From: RI-153 sp963721725
Lineage (GTDB): Bacteria; Chloroflexota; Anaerolineae; Caldilineales; Caldilineaceae
Length of the DNA stretch: 64,000 nucleotides
Direction of reading: 5' to 3'
Assembly: GCA_963721725.1 (NCBI GenBank)
Contig: CAVRLX010000003.1
Location: forward strand, 1-64,000
Made by a program: the position numbers and the translations under genes. Of the stretch, positions 36,466-46,292 are shown one piece after another. Numbering within the stretch: position 1 is the stretch's first letter; every line of letters starts with the position of its first letter. The notes under the pieces are model-generated. The model made no database searches and had not been told where the DNA came from. It saw nothing but the letters and a program-made list of their open reading frames with translations.

Positions 36466-37359
36466 ATGAAACCATTACAGGGCAAAATCGCCGTGGTGGC
36501 CGGCGCAACACGCGGGGCCGGGCGCGGCATCGCCTGTATGCTGGGCGAAGCGGGAGCCACGGTCTATTGCACGGGGCGCAGTGTGCGCGGGCAGCGCTCG
36601 GAAATGGATCGCCCGGAGACGATTGAGGAGACCGCCGAAATGGTGGAGAGTTACGGCGGCGTGGGTATCCCCGTGCGCGTCGATCACTTGGTGGAAGCTG
36701 AAGTGAAAGCCTTGTTCGAGAACGTTCACGCAGAGCAAGGACATCTCGACATTTTGGTCAATGACATTTGGGGGGCCGATGATGTTTCGACCTGGGGCAA
36801 GAAATTCTGGGAGCTTTCCGTGGACCAGGGGCTGCGTATGCAACAATTGGGGCTGCACACGCATATGATCACCAGCCGCTGGGCTGCGCCGCTGATGGTG
36901 GCCCAGGGACATGGTCTAATTATCGAGATTACCGACGGCGACACATGGGACTATCGTGGGTCGTTCTTTTATGATCTGGCGAAAATTTCGGTGATGCGCA
37001 TTGCCCACACCATGGCCCAGGAACTGCGTCCTCACGGCGTCACGGCGCTGGCCCTGACACCGGGCTTTCTGCGTTCCGAGGCCATGCTTGACCTGTTCGG
37101 CGTGACGGAAGCCAATTGGCCGGACGGGGCCAAAGTGGAACCCCATTTCATCGCCTCGGAGACGCCCTACTTTGTGGGGCGAGCGGTGGCAGCGCTGGCC
37201 GCCGATCCCGCCGTCATGGAGAAATCCGGCGGGACGTATAGCTCGTGGGGGCTGTCCGACGAATATGGCTTCATCGACATGGACGGACGCAACCCGCACT
37301 GGGGCCGCTATTTTGAGCAGAACGTCAAAAATCCCGAAGCTACGACTCTTCAGGCGTGA
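36466..37359 (+). CDS. Short-chain dehydrogenase/reductase
   Basis: 297 residues; GAGGAA precedes the ATG at 36466. The Rossmann motif is VVAGATRGAGRGIA, followed by CTGRSVRG, LVNDIWG (in place of the usual NNAG) and the catalytic Tyr-x3-Lys in FFYDLAKISVMRIA. The C-terminal part is longer than in classical members and ends with DEYGFIDMDGRNPHWGRYFE. The altered NDIWG block and acidic ITDGD suggest a divergent subfamily. The substrate is unknown. The gene is monocistronic, ending in a very long hairpin. Confidence 0.87.
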   Translation: MKPLQGKIAVVAGATRGAGRGIACMLGEAGATVYCTGRSVRGQRSEMDRPETIEETAEMVESYGGVGIPVRVDHLVEAEVKALFENVHAEQGHLDILVNDIWGADDVSTWGKKFWELSVDQGLRMQQLGLHTHMITSRWAAPLMVAQGHGLIIEITDGDTWDYRGSFFYDLAKISVMRIAHTMAQELRPHGVTALALTPGFLRSEAMLDLFGVTEANWPDGAKVEPHFIASETPYFVGRAVAALAADPAVMEKSGGTYSSWGLSDEYGFIDMDGRNPHWGRYFEQNVKNPEATTLQA

Positions 37360-37436
37360 ATTTTAATGCAGAGTCGCGGAGGTGCAGAGCTTTGCGTCTC
37401 TGCACCTCCGCGACTCTGGGCCTCTGCGTTAAAATT
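37359..37436. terminator. Very long hairpin between convergent genes
   Basis: AATTTTAATGCAGAGTCGCG and following bases (37359-37389) pair with 37398-37436 over more than 25 bp with a small bulge. The right arm contains the CTCTGCGTTAAAATT phrase that recurs elsewhere. It serves the convergent dehydrogenase and deacetylase genes. Confidence 0.75.
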
Positions 37437-38512
37437 TATTCCCGCTCGTAACGCACGATTTCATACTGCCCTGCCCAGCGCACTTCGTCGAAAATCCCCT
37501 GTTGTTCGGGATCAAGCGTGGCTTCGCTGGGAACGGTGATGGTGTTGGGATCGCCATCGGAGATAAATTTCAGCGTGGGTCGGCGTTCAAACATGGCGTA
37601 GAGGCTATCAATATAATCGGGGATGGCCTGGGCGCGGTCCACGTAATAGGGGTCAAACTGGTCTGAAAAGGGCGACCATGCGGCGTCTCCGGCCACTTTG
37701 GCCGCGCCGGTATAGGCATAGGCGATGCCCTCAGATTCGCCGCTGCGCAGCAACGCATCGTTGAGCGGATAGCCGCCAAAAGGCAACGACAAGCTCACCA
37801 CGGTATAGCCATTGCCAATGCGCTCCTCCAGCCAGCGCTGCGAATGGGCCAGTTGCCAGCGGATGCGATCTTCGCCTGCTAGATCCATCCGCTCGTGGCT
37901 GACGGTGTGGCTGCCCACCTCGCCGCCCAAGTCCACGATCTGCCTGAGTTTGGCGTCGGCGTGTTCGGGCTGGCCGAACAGAATGCGCTCCGGTGCGTCC
38001 ACCTCAAGCAGCGGAAAGAACGTCGCCACGGCGGGAAAGTCGGGGTGTTCCTCGGCAAAGGTCAGCAAGACGCCCATGCCCGATGTGGGATCAACCGAGC
38101 CATCGGCCAGGATGCGAAACTGGCTAATGTCCGAATCGTCAAAGGTCAAGACCACCGGGGATCTGCCCGCCGGCACGTCAATCATGCGGCTAGTGAGATC
38201 GCGAAAACGGATGGGATAATAGCCATTGCGGTGCAGCCATTCCAAATCGGCGCGCAACGATTCGGGCGTGCGGCTATAGGTGCTATCTTCGCCTGGCAGG
38301 ATCAAATGATATTCCAACACGAGAATCCAGCCAACCTCGTTGGGGCGGAATGTTGGCAGATCAGCGGCGCTGAGGCTGGCCGGGACGGGCGTCGGCGTCT
38401 GTGCAGACGGGATGGGTTCTGTTACAAAGCGGCTGCCTACCAGCGGCGGAAGGGCCGCACAACCACAGAGCAAGAAAAGCGAGATCAGACAGAGGGGAAG
38501 GGAGCGGATCAT
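37436..38512 (-). CDS. Polysaccharide deacetylase-family lipoprotein
   Basis: 358 residues. A lipoprotein signal ends LLCGC with Cys18. The NodB-homology domain has EYHLILP, the metal/catalytic motif VVLTFDDSD and the second motif GSHTVSHERM with two His ligands, then SLPFGGYP. It should remove acetyl groups from a cell-surface glycan or peptidoglycan outside the membrane. The C-terminal part (PYYVDRAQAIPDYIDSLYAM onward) is less conserved. A short Pro/Thr-rich stretch after the Cys acts as a tether. The stop codon overlaps the end of the shared hairpin. Confidence 0.87.
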   Translation of the reverse strand: MIRSLPLCLISLFLLCGCAALPPLVGSRFVTEPIPSAQTPTPVPASLSAADLPTFRPNEVGWILVLEYHLILPGEDSTYSRTPESLRADLEWLHRNGYYPIRFRDLTSRMIDVPAGRSPVVLTFDDSDISQFRILADGSVDPTSGMGVLLTFAEEHPDFPAVATFFPLLEVDAPERILFGQPEHADAKLRQIVDLGGEVGSHTVSHERMDLAGEDRIRWQLAHSQRWLEERIGNGYTVVSLSLPFGGYPLNDALLRSGESEGIAYAYTGAAKVAGDAAWSPFSDQFDPYYVDRAQAIPDYIDSLYAMFERRPTLKFISDGDPNTITVPSEATLDPEQQGIFDEVRWAGQYEIVRYERE

Positions 38513-38560
38513 TTTTTGCAGTCCTCTCTTACAGAATAACGAGTAACAAGTAAGCTCTCG

Positions 38561-38611
38561 TTTACCGTGTGATTTACCGTGTGATTTACCGTGTGATTTA
38601 CCTGTGATTTA
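38561..38611. repeat. 12-bp tandem repeat upstream of the deacetylase gene
   Basis: TTTACCGTGTGA occurs three times in a row (38561-38596), followed by an 11-bp variant and a partial copy. It lies in the promoter region of the minus-strand deacetylase. It could be a phase-variable or regulator-binding array. Confidence 0.75.
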
Positions 38612-38646
38612 TCATGGATGATCAGTGGCCCGACAAGAGTTACTGA

Positions 38647-39144
38647 TTACTCCTTATTGCTTCCATTCACGGCGTCGCCCACCGCAATTGTCCCCGGCTG
38701 GACGACCCGCGCCGTGATGCCGCCGTGGCCGCGCATGGCGTTATAGCCACCCGGCCCCAAGGCTTCTTCCATGCGCGAGCAGGGATGGCAAGGGCCAGTA
38801 TACTCTAAAATGGCCGTGCCGATCTGAAATTGCTTGTCCTTGAGCGCCAATAAATTAAGGCCGCGCACGACAATGTTGCGCCGGGTCAGGCCAGGATCGA
38901 CGGTCTCTCGCCCCAGCATGGAGCCGACCGCCACCAAATGCTCGGCCTGGATGAGCGTAATCTGGCGCTTGCTGTCGGCCCGCCCGCGAAAGCGATCCCC
39001 CACCAGCCCGTGGGCAGCGATTACCTCGGCGCGATCCACAGATTGTGGCGGTTGTCGCCGTGCCGGTCGCAGCCCAATCCAGACTACTTCGCCCACCTGC
39101 GGCAGGGTGTTGAGCAATTGATGCAAATCGTTGGTTTCAGTCAT
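38647..39144 (-). CDS. MOSC-domain protein
   Basis: 165 residues from the ATG at 39144, preceded by GGAGACC. The MOSC (molybdenum cofactor sulfurase C-terminal) domain is recognised by AHGLVGDRF, RQITLIQAEHL, RRNIVVRGLNLL and the Cys-containing GPCHPCSRMEE, ending with GITARVVQPGTIAVGD. Stand-alone MOSC proteins bind a sulfur or metal-sulfur species at this Cys. The sulfite-oxidase-family molybdoenzyme at 46487 is a possible partner in the same window, but they are not adjacent. Confidence 0.9.
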   Translation of the reverse strand: MTETNDLHQLLNTLPQVGEVVWIGLRPARRQPPQSVDRAEVIAAHGLVGDRFRGRADSKRQITLIQAEHLVAVGSMLGRETVDPGLTRRNIVVRGLNLLALKDKQFQIGTAILEYTGPCHPCSRMEEALGPGGYNAMRGHGGITARVVQPGTIAVGDAVNGSNKE

Positions 39145-39169
39145 GGGGGTCTCCGTGATTCGTGAGTAA

Positions 39170-39257
39170 CTTATACAGGTGCGACGCACTCGCCACACAC
39201 GCTTTTACAATCAATCTACGCTTGGCGAGTGCGTCGCACCCTAGACCTGCATAGATT
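39170..39257. repeat. MITE-like palindrome, family A copy 4
   Basis: Arms AGGTGCGACGCACTCGCCA and TGGCGAGTGCGTCGCACCCT, outer end AGACCTGCATAGAT. The centre (CACACGCTTTTACAATCAAT) differs from copies 2, 3 and 5. Confidence 0.78.
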
Positions 39258-39277
39258 GGTTGCCATTCGCCATTCAC

Positions 39278-41950
39278 TCAATACCAAAATACCTTGCCCG
39301 CCGTGCCGTCCACAGTGATGCGTTGTCCAGTTTGGATGCGGCGTGTGGCCCCAAGCACGTTGACCACGGCAGGCAGTCCATATTCACGTGCCACAATGGC
39401 GCCGTGCGAAAGCTGCCCGCCCACCTCCAGTACAATGCCGCCGATCAGCGAAAAGACGGGCGTCCAGCCCGGATCGGTGGCGCGGGTGACAAGAATTTCG
39501 CCGGGGCGCAGCAAGAACGCATCTTTGGGCGAAAGCACCACACGGGCCACACCCTCCACACGCCCACCGCTGGCGGCAATCCCAGTGAGGACTTGGCCGT
39601 CGATCATTGGCACAACGGCAGCCACAGGTTTGCCTTCGGCGTCCAGCACTTCGGGGAAGTCTGCGTGTGCCATCCAATACGTCCAGGCCAGCCGCCGCTC
39701 GCGCACACGCCGCAGCAGATTCAAATCGTCCACCGCCACCCAGCCCTCGGCGATGACGGCATCGATCTCTGCCGGCACCAAGAAGAAGAAATCATCGGGC
39801 TGGGCCAGCCATCCACGTGCAGCCCAGCGTTCACCCAGCGTGGCGTAGACGCGGCGCATGGGCAACGCCAACTTCACAAGATAATGCTGACCGTTATCGC
39901 GCATGCGCAACAGCCGATGTAGACGTGCCAGCGCCCAACGAAAGTAAAGTCGCTGAAAGGGATTCAGTCGCGCTTCCACTTGGCGCGTGGTGGCCTGACG
40001 GCGCTCGATCTGTTGGGCCTCGGCTCCCACAGTGTCAAAAGAATCGCCGGAGCGCAGATAGGTGACCACTTGGGCGATGACCTGGACGGGATCTTCTACC
40101 CAGCGCGGACGCATCCACTCGGCTTCGCTGGCGCAACGGTGGCCGTGGCGTTGCAAAAAGCCTGCCAAGCGGGCCAGAAATGGTTTCGCCATAGCGTCGG
40201 CGCGCAGGTGGAGGAAGGCAGCGCTGGCATCTTGGGCCAAGAGCGTGGGCACAAGATCACTTTGGGCGGCCAGCGTTGCCATTTCCCACAGGGCAGGCAC
40301 AATCTCGGCCTGAAGAATGCCGGTCAGCCCCACCACCAACCCGCGCAACGCCGCTCCATCGCCCAGCCAGCGACGCAGGGTTGCCTCCATGGTATTGTAG
40401 GCACTCAGCGAGGTGGAGGTCACCGCGCCGTGATAGCGCATATAGGTCTCCAGCCGATCTTGCCAGAGGCCCTGGGCTTCGTGCCAAAGTGCGCCATCAT
40501 CATCTTCAGCCAGATCGCGGCGCATGAAGGCATCCACCCACGCCTCGATTGTGGCAAAATCTTGGGCAAACCGCTTGATCTGCCGTTCCCAGCCCAGCGA
40601 CAACTTAAGCAGAGAGGGCGCGTGCCGCAACACAGTTCCCCAGCGCCAAGCACGGTAACGCTGGGCCAGTTTGGGGACGCTGCCCAGCCCGTCGGCAAAG
40701 GAGGTGGCAGGCAGGCCATAGCCTTGGTGCAGGGCATAGGCCAGCGCGCCTTCGTTGAGATAGGCCCGGCCAAAGTCGCGCTTCACCCATTGAAACTGGG
40801 CCAGAAAAGCCGTGCCCAGCGGCGCAAAGATGGCACTCATGCTGCGTTCGATGAGCGGCTGCCACGTGGACCACGTGAACGGGGTAAGGGGTTCGGGCCA
40901 ACGCTCGCCCAGATCGGATTGGGTCCACAGGTCGAAAGGCTGGGAGACGGGATTCGAAAGCGGCGGCCATGCATCGTCGCCGGGAGCAACGTAGGAGAGG
41001 AAACCGCTGGCGGTGATGGGACGAGATTGGAGCACATAGAGGCGGCTACGCACAATCGCCCATTCCACATCCTGGGGTGTGCCAAAGAGGCTTTCGATCT
41101 GCTTGCCCATCATCACCAGCGCCGAGATATGTAAGTGGGTCAGTGACGGTTTGCGCCGGAGTTCCGGGGCCACTTCCACTTCTTCCAATCGGCCCTTTTC
41201 TACACGGATCATCACGGCTTTGTCGGCCAGTTTCTCGTGTAAAATATCGCCAGTATCACGGGCGGCGGTGAAGGTGTCCGGCGTCAACTTGCCCTCGGCC
41301 AGCCCCGATCCCAGCCCCAGGGTAGCGTTGATCACCATTTCGTCGGGATCGCCAGAAACAGGATCAAGGGTGAAGAGGACACCGGACATTTTGGCGGGGA
41401 GCATCTGTTGCACTACGACACCCATTGCCACAGTGTCAGGTTCCAAGCGGTGGCCCATGCGATAGGCCAGGGCGCGCGCCGTCCACAGGCTGGACCAACA
41501 TTTGATTACGGCCGACAGCAGCGCTTGCCGCCCTACCACGCCCAAATAGGTCTCGTGTTGACCGGCAAACGAGGCGTCGGTCATGTCTTCGCCCGTGGCC
41601 GAAGACCGCACCGCCACCGAAACATCCGTGGGGATATCCTGCTCATAGGTGGCAAGAATGGCACTGCGGATCTCGCTGGGGCAGTTTCCATTGGCAAAGA
41701 GAGTGCGGATCTGCTTGTCTGCCGCTTCGTAGCTTTGTGGATTGGCCGGATCGATGCGCTCCCAGATGGCAGAGATGACCGGTCCCAGCCCGTTGGCGCG
41801 TACGAATTCCTGGTACGCGGCTGTGGTGATCACAAAACCGGCGGGTGTGCTAAATCCTGCTTTCAACAGACGGGTGAGGTTGGCCGCTTTGCCACCGCCC
41901 ACGGCGGGGGTGAGGAGTGGGCTGTCTAGCGGGAGAATCCAATCAGTCAT
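39278..41950 (-). CDS. PEP/pyruvate-binding phosphotransferase, rifampin-phosphotransferase-like
   Basis: 890 residues, intact. The N-terminal ATP-grasp domain (~1-320) has GGKAANLTRLLKAGFSTPAG, SVAVRSSATGEDM.DASFAGQ and LQSRPIT. A large helical middle (~330-770) follows. The C-terminal swivelling phosphohistidine domain has GGQLSHGAIVAREYGLPAVV. This three-part order and length match rifampin phosphotransferases; PEP synthases have a C-terminal PEP-binding barrel, absent here. The enzyme may phosphorylate a small molecule, possibly an antibiotic, with ATP. Whether rifampin itself is the substrate is not shown. The His in SHGAIV is the phosphate carrier. Confidence 0.85.
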   Translation of the reverse strand: MTDWILPLDSPLLTPAVGGGKAANLTRLLKAGFSTPAGFVITTAAYQEFVRANGLGPVISAIWERIDPANPQSYEAADKQIRTLFANGNCPSEIRSAILATYEQDIPTDVSVAVRSSATGEDMTDASFAGQHETYLGVVGRQALLSAVIKCWSSLWTARALAYRMGHRLEPDTVAMGVVVQQMLPAKMSGVLFTLDPVSGDPDEMVINATLGLGSGLAEGKLTPDTFTAARDTGDILHEKLADKAVMIRVEKGRLEEVEVAPELRRKPSLTHLHISALVMMGKQIESLFGTPQDVEWAIVRSRLYVLQSRPITASGFLSYVAPGDDAWPPLSNPVSQPFDLWTQSDLGERWPEPLTPFTWSTWQPLIERSMSAIFAPLGTAFLAQFQWVKRDFGRAYLNEGALAYALHQGYGLPATSFADGLGSVPKLAQRYRAWRWGTVLRHAPSLLKLSLGWERQIKRFAQDFATIEAWVDAFMRRDLAEDDDGALWHEAQGLWQDRLETYMRYHGAVTSTSLSAYNTMEATLRRWLGDGAALRGLVVGLTGILQAEIVPALWEMATLAAQSDLVPTLLAQDASAAFLHLRADAMAKPFLARLAGFLQRHGHRCASEAEWMRPRWVEDPVQVIAQVVTYLRSGDSFDTVGAEAQQIERRQATTRQVEARLNPFQRLYFRWALARLHRLLRMRDNGQHYLVKLALPMRRVYATLGERWAARGWLAQPDDFFFLVPAEIDAVIAEGWVAVDDLNLLRRVRERRLAWTYWMAHADFPEVLDAEGKPVAAVVPMIDGQVLTGIAASGGRVEGVARVVLSPKDAFLLRPGEILVTRATDPGWTPVFSLIGGIVLEVGGQLSHGAIVAREYGLPAVVNVLGATRRIQTGQRITVDGTAGKVFWY

Positions 41951-42005
41951 GCAACCTACTTTGCCAAGTGGAGTTTTTGGTGGATTTTGATCCGAATTGA
42001 TAGCA

Positions 42006-42323
42006 CTATTTGCGCTTCTTTTTCTGTGCCGTCGCCAATGATTTTTCTATCCACGCCGCCAGCTCATCGAGATCGTCCAGCACTTCGCCGGGCACTTCGT
42101 AGTATTGCATATTCATAAACTGCGCCATGCCACGCCCGGTATAGTCGGCCCGGTTGCTGTCATCCACTTTGAAATAGAGCATGTCGTCGGCCATCACGGC
42201 AAAGAAGAGATCCGAATCCAACGTCCAGATTCCGACACCGCCGAACATACGCTTCGACCGCACCGGCTGCACCTCGTTGATCTGCTCCAACACATAGACT
42301 TTGAAAGAATCGCTTACAGGCAT
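42006..42323 (-). CDS. TfoX N-terminal domain protein
   Basis: 105 residues. It reads SKRMFGGVGIW, FFAVMADDMLYFKVDDSNRA and YYEVPGEVLDD, the usual TfoX/Sxy N-terminal pattern. The TfoX C-terminal domain is absent, as in many stand-alone members. In gamma-proteobacteria Sxy regulates competence; in other phyla the role is unknown. The Lys/Arg-rich tail (AQKKKRK) may bind nucleic acid. The gene lies 33 nt downstream of the agmatinase-like gene on the same strand and may be cotranscribed with it. Confidence 0.88.
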   Translation of the reverse strand: MPVSDSFKVYVLEQINEVQPVRSKRMFGGVGIWTLDSDLFFAVMADDMLYFKVDDSNRADYTGRGMAQFMNMQYYEVPGEVLDDLDELAAWIEKSLATAQKKKRK

Positions 42324-42356
42324 GGGACCTCCGTGGGAAAGAAAAAGCGATAGGCG

Positions 42357-43175
42357 TCACGTCCGCACCATCACCGCCACGATTTCGCGCAACAACTTGG
42401 CAGCCACCATGGCGGTGACGCCGTTGAGATCGCGATCCGGGTTGAGTTCCACGATATCTGCACCCACCAACGGCACAGATATTCTTTGGATCACGTCGAT
42501 CACCTGTCGCGTCGACAGGCCGCCCGGCTCGTGATGGGAAACGCCGGGGGCAAAGGCGGGGTCCAACCCATCTAGATCGAGGCTGAGATAGAGCGGCCCG
42601 CGCAGGCTTTCCACAATGGCCGGGTCAAAATGGCGCATCTCTTGAATTTCCACGCCGAAGCGCCGGGCCTGGGCGCGCTGGTGATCGTTCAACGTGCGGA
42701 TGCCGATCTGCACCAAACGCCGGGCCAGCCCAGCTTCCATGATCCGCGCAAACGGGCAGGCATGGGAGAGGCGGTTGCCCTCAAATTCATCATAGAGATC
42801 ACCGTGGGCATCAATGTGCAAGATTGTGAGATCGGGGTATTTCTGCCCAAAGGCACGCACCAGCGCAAAGGTCACCGCGTGATCGCCGCCCAGCGCCAAC
42901 ACACGGTGATCATGGTCAAGCACGCTCGCCACTGCGTGCGAGATGATCTCGAAGGCAGCCGCGCCAGCGGGCAAGTCAAGATCACCGCTATCCACAAAGC
43001 GCTCTTCCTGACCCAAATTCAGGCCGGTTTCGCTCCACAGATTGGCCGAAGGGGAGTGGAGCGCCGCCCGGATCGCCGCCGGGGCTTGGGCCGCGCCGCG
43101 TAGAAAGGACGAATTTTCGTCGGAAGGAACACCCAACAAAACAACACGGGGTAGATCAGTAACAGCTAGTTTCAT
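42357..43175 (-). CDS. Agmatinase-like ureohydrolase
   Basis: 272 residues from the ATG at 43175; the upstream extension to 43334 has no support. Metal motifs: LALGGDHAVTF, HIDAHGDLYDEFEGN and YLSLDLDGLDPAFAPG. The N-terminus (GVPSDENSSFLRGAAQAP) and the DAHGDLY form fit the agmatinase/formimidoylglutamase side of the family. DAHADFNTP, seen in the arginase at 13366, is absent. It would release urea or formamide from a guanidino or formimino substrate. Its substrate is undecided. Confidence 0.85.
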   Translation of the reverse strand: MKLAVTDLPRVVLLGVPSDENSSFLRGAAQAPAAIRAALHSPSANLWSETGLNLGQEERFVDSGDLDLPAGAAAFEIISHAVASVLDHDHRVLALGGDHAVTFALVRAFGQKYPDLTILHIDAHGDLYDEFEGNRLSHACPFARIMEAGLARRLVQIGIRTLNDHQRAQARRFGVEIQEMRHFDPAIVESLRGPLYLSLDLDGLDPAFAPGVSHHEPGGLSTRQVIDVIQRISVPLVGADIVELNPDRDLNGVTAMVAAKLLREIVAVMVRT

Positions 43176-43466
43176 GGATGATACTCTGCGATGGGGGTGA
43201 ATGGTCTCCAAAAAGGCGCTTTGTTTGTCCACACGGGACAAGTGGACTACAATAGCGGTCAATTGCATTCTACCCGCCAACGCCGTTGTGGACAAGTGCC
43301 CCGGCGGCGATAGAAGGCAAAATGTAACGTGCAAAAGTCAACATAATCAACCGCTATCTGGATTGCACCTATCTAGATTACTTACGGGATTCCTATTCTC
43401 GCTCTACTTTGCGGCTCTGCATCTTTGTGCCTTTGCGTTAATTTTTATGGAGTACTCTGACTAGTT

Positions 43467-46240
43467 ATGATTTGGACACGTCGATATTTTCCTCGTCTCT
43501 TGATTGGGTTGGTTCTATTTGCCAGCCTCATGCTCTCTGGCTCTACGCCCACCCAGGCCGAAGGCAACCCTTATCATCTGCCCCCTGGCTTTGTACGCGA
43601 AACAGTGGTGTCCGGGCTGAAATTGCCCACAGGCTTTGCCCTTTCGCCAGATGGCCGCATTTTCATCACCGAGAAAAACGGAACTGTGCGCGTGGTCCAG
43701 AACGGGCAACTGCTCTCCACGCCCTTTCTTGATTTGAGCGGCAAAGTGAACACCGTGGGCGACCGTGGACTGTTGCATGTGGCGGTGCATCCTCGCTTCC
43801 CGGCCACGCCCTATGTCTATCTAGCTTATGTCTATGAACCGCCTGAACTGGCGGGAACCAACGGCGCGCGTGTCTCGCGTGTGGTGCGTGTGGAGGCGGA
43901 TCGCGCCAATCTCAACGTGGCACGCCCAGAGACGGAAGTGGTAATCCTGGGCGCAAACGGCAACGCCGCCACGATTGGCAATCCCGCCAAATTAGATACT
44001 CCGCCCTACACCTGTTATGACGCCGTCATGAATCCGGTGCAAGACTGCGTGCCCAACGAAGGGTCGGTCCATAGCATGGGATCGCTGGGATTTGGCCCCG
44101 ACGGCGCGCTCTATGTTGGCAGCGGCGACGGCATTAACTATGGCTGGGGCAGCCTGCGCGCCCAGAATCTCAACGTGCTGGCGGGCAAGATTCTGCGTAT
44201 TAATCCGCTCAACGGCCAGGGCTACCCCAACAATCCGTTTTATAACGGCGACCTCAACAGCAACGTCTCCAAAGTCTTTGCGCTGGGCATGAAGAACCCC
44301 TGGCGCTTTGGCTTTCATCCGGTGACAGGCGAACTCTTTGGCACGGATGTGGGCAACGCCAAATGGGAGGAGATCAACCGCATTCCCCCCGGCGCGAACT
44401 TGGGCTGGCCCTGTTTTGAAGGTGAAGTGCCCAATGCTTTCGATCCCGAATGTCAACCGGTGCTCAGCGGTTCGTGGCCGATGACGCCGCCCTACTTTGC
44501 CTATAAACACGAAAAGGGACGCGGCGCGGCGTTGGGCGGCGATTTCATCCGGGCGGGCAACTTCCCGGCGGGCTATGTCAACCAGTTTTTCTATTCCGAG
44601 TTCAACGTCGCCACCATTGAGCGGTTGTTGGTGGATGACGATGGCACGGTGATGACCGAGAGTTTTGGCAGCGGTTTCACGGGGCCGGTGCAGTTGAGCA
44701 GCGCGCCTGATGGCTCGCTCTATCTGCTTTCCATCACCGAGGGCGCACTTTTCCGCGTCAGCTATCGGGGCGAAGAGAACGGCCCACCCACCGCCGTGGC
44801 TACGGCTTCGCCCAGCAGTGGACGCCCGCCGCTGCGCGTTCAGTTCAAAGGCGGCAAAAGCTACGATCCCAACAACGATCCGCTGCTCTTCCGCTGGGAG
44901 TTTGGCGACGGCAAAAAGAGCAGCGCCGCCGATCCCAGCCATATCTATAGCGAGCCGGGGCAGTACACAGTGACTTTCACCGTCACCGACACCAGCAACG
45001 AAAGCTCCACCCAAGAAATTGTGATCAACGTGGGCAACGAAGCGCCCAGCGTCGAGATCAGCGCGCCCACCGCTGCCAACCGTTTCGCGATTGGCGAAAC
45101 CATTGCCTTCCGCGGCAAAGCCAGCGATGCCGAAGATGGAGAGTTGGGCAGTGATAGTCTGCGCTGGGAAGGCGTGCTGCACCATGCCGAGCATATTCAT
45201 TATGATTATGTGAAAGCCGAGGGCAGCGAGGGCACGTTCACCTTTGAGGATCACGGCGACAACACCTATATTGAACTTTGCCTGATCGCCACCGATGCGG
45301 GCAATCTCCAGGGCCGTGCCTGTGTGGATGTGCGCCACGCGAGGTCCTCTATACCATTACATCGCAGCCCAGCGGGGTTGCGCTCACCTATGGGGGCAGC
45401 CCCTACACGACGCCGTTTACGGTGCAGACCTATGCCAACGCCAAGCGCAGCCTGGGCGCGCCGGCCACGGCGCGCGGAGCCTCCTTCCAAAGCTGGTCGG
45501 ACGGCGGCGCGGCTTCGCACGAGATCACGATTGGCGAGGCGGATACCACTTTGACGGTGCGCTATGGCGAGGCCGAGATCGACAGCGCCGAGATCGACAG
45601 CACCGAGATCGACAGCGCCGAGATCGAAGCGGAAATCGTGACTGTGGGAGATGCAACGACAGCATCCCCCACAGTCACGACATCACCCGCGGCTGCGGCA
45701 TCCCCCACAGCGTCGCCTGCCGCGGCTGCTGTCACGGCAGTCGCCGGAAGTGGGCAAGGCACAATTCTGCGTGAATATTGGACCGGGATTGGCGGAACAT
45801 CGCTGCAATCGTTGCGCAAGGCGCGCGGCTACCCGAACGCGCCCAATGGCAGCGAACAACTTACGTCATTCGAGACCTATCGCACGCTGGAACCGGACTA
45901 TGGCAGCCGCATTCGTGGCTATGTCCACCCGCCTGTCACTGGCGACTATCGCTTCTACATTACCAGCGATGACAATAGCGGCCTCTGGCTCAGCACGGAT
46001 GAAACCCCCGACAATGCAGTCTATATTGCCGGTGTGTCTAAATGGAGCGGTCTGCGCGAATGGGACCGCTACGGCGAACAGGCATCCGGCTCCATTCGGC
46101 TAGAAGCGGGCAAAAAGTATTACATCGAAGCCTTACACAAACAGGGCGATGGCAAGGATAATCTGGCCGTAGGCTGGCAACGTGGCGAGGGAGCCATCGA
46201 GGTGATTGACGGTGCGTTTCTGTCACCCTTCCAGCCGTAG
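43467..46240 (+). CDS. Secreted PQQ-type sugar dehydrogenase with PKD and PA14-like domains (one frameshift)
   Basis: About 924 residues with a signal peptide (LLIGLVLFASLMLSGSTPTQA). The first ~440 residues form a glucose/sorbosone-dehydrogenase propeller (LKLPTGFALSPDGRIFITEK, VAVHPRFPATPYVYLAYVYE, SMGSLGFGPDGALYVGSGDG, NPWRFGFHPVTGEL). A PKD domain follows (~450-520, FRWEFGDGKKSSAADPSHIY), then another beta domain. The frame breaks near 45340. The next frame has VLYTITSQPSGVALTYGG, a repetitive EIDSAEIDSTEIDSAEIEAE stretch, a Thr/Pro/Ala linker and a C-terminal PA14-like module (YRFYITSDDNSGLWLS). It is probably an exported oxidase of polysaccharide-derived sugars, with the extra domains binding glycans. 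Confidence 0.85.
45572..45631 (+). repeat. 15-bp coding repeat
   Basis: The unit GCCGAGATCGACAGC occurs four times in tandem, the third and fourth with changes, encoding repeated AEIDS. It forms an acidic hinge in the exported dehydrogenase. Confidence 0.8.
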
Positions 46241-46292
46241 GCGCGTGCCATTCTCTATTATGCCGTTTGATGAAGATAAGGAGTAAAGAGGA

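Noticed and set aside
39980..41134. A 384-codon plus-strand frame opposite the phosphotransferase gene
   Set aside because: Antisense to well-supported ATP-grasp and phosphohistidine domains.
43992..45338. A 448-codon minus-strand frame opposite the sugar dehydrogenase
   Set aside because: Shadow of a real gene; no start signal or domain.
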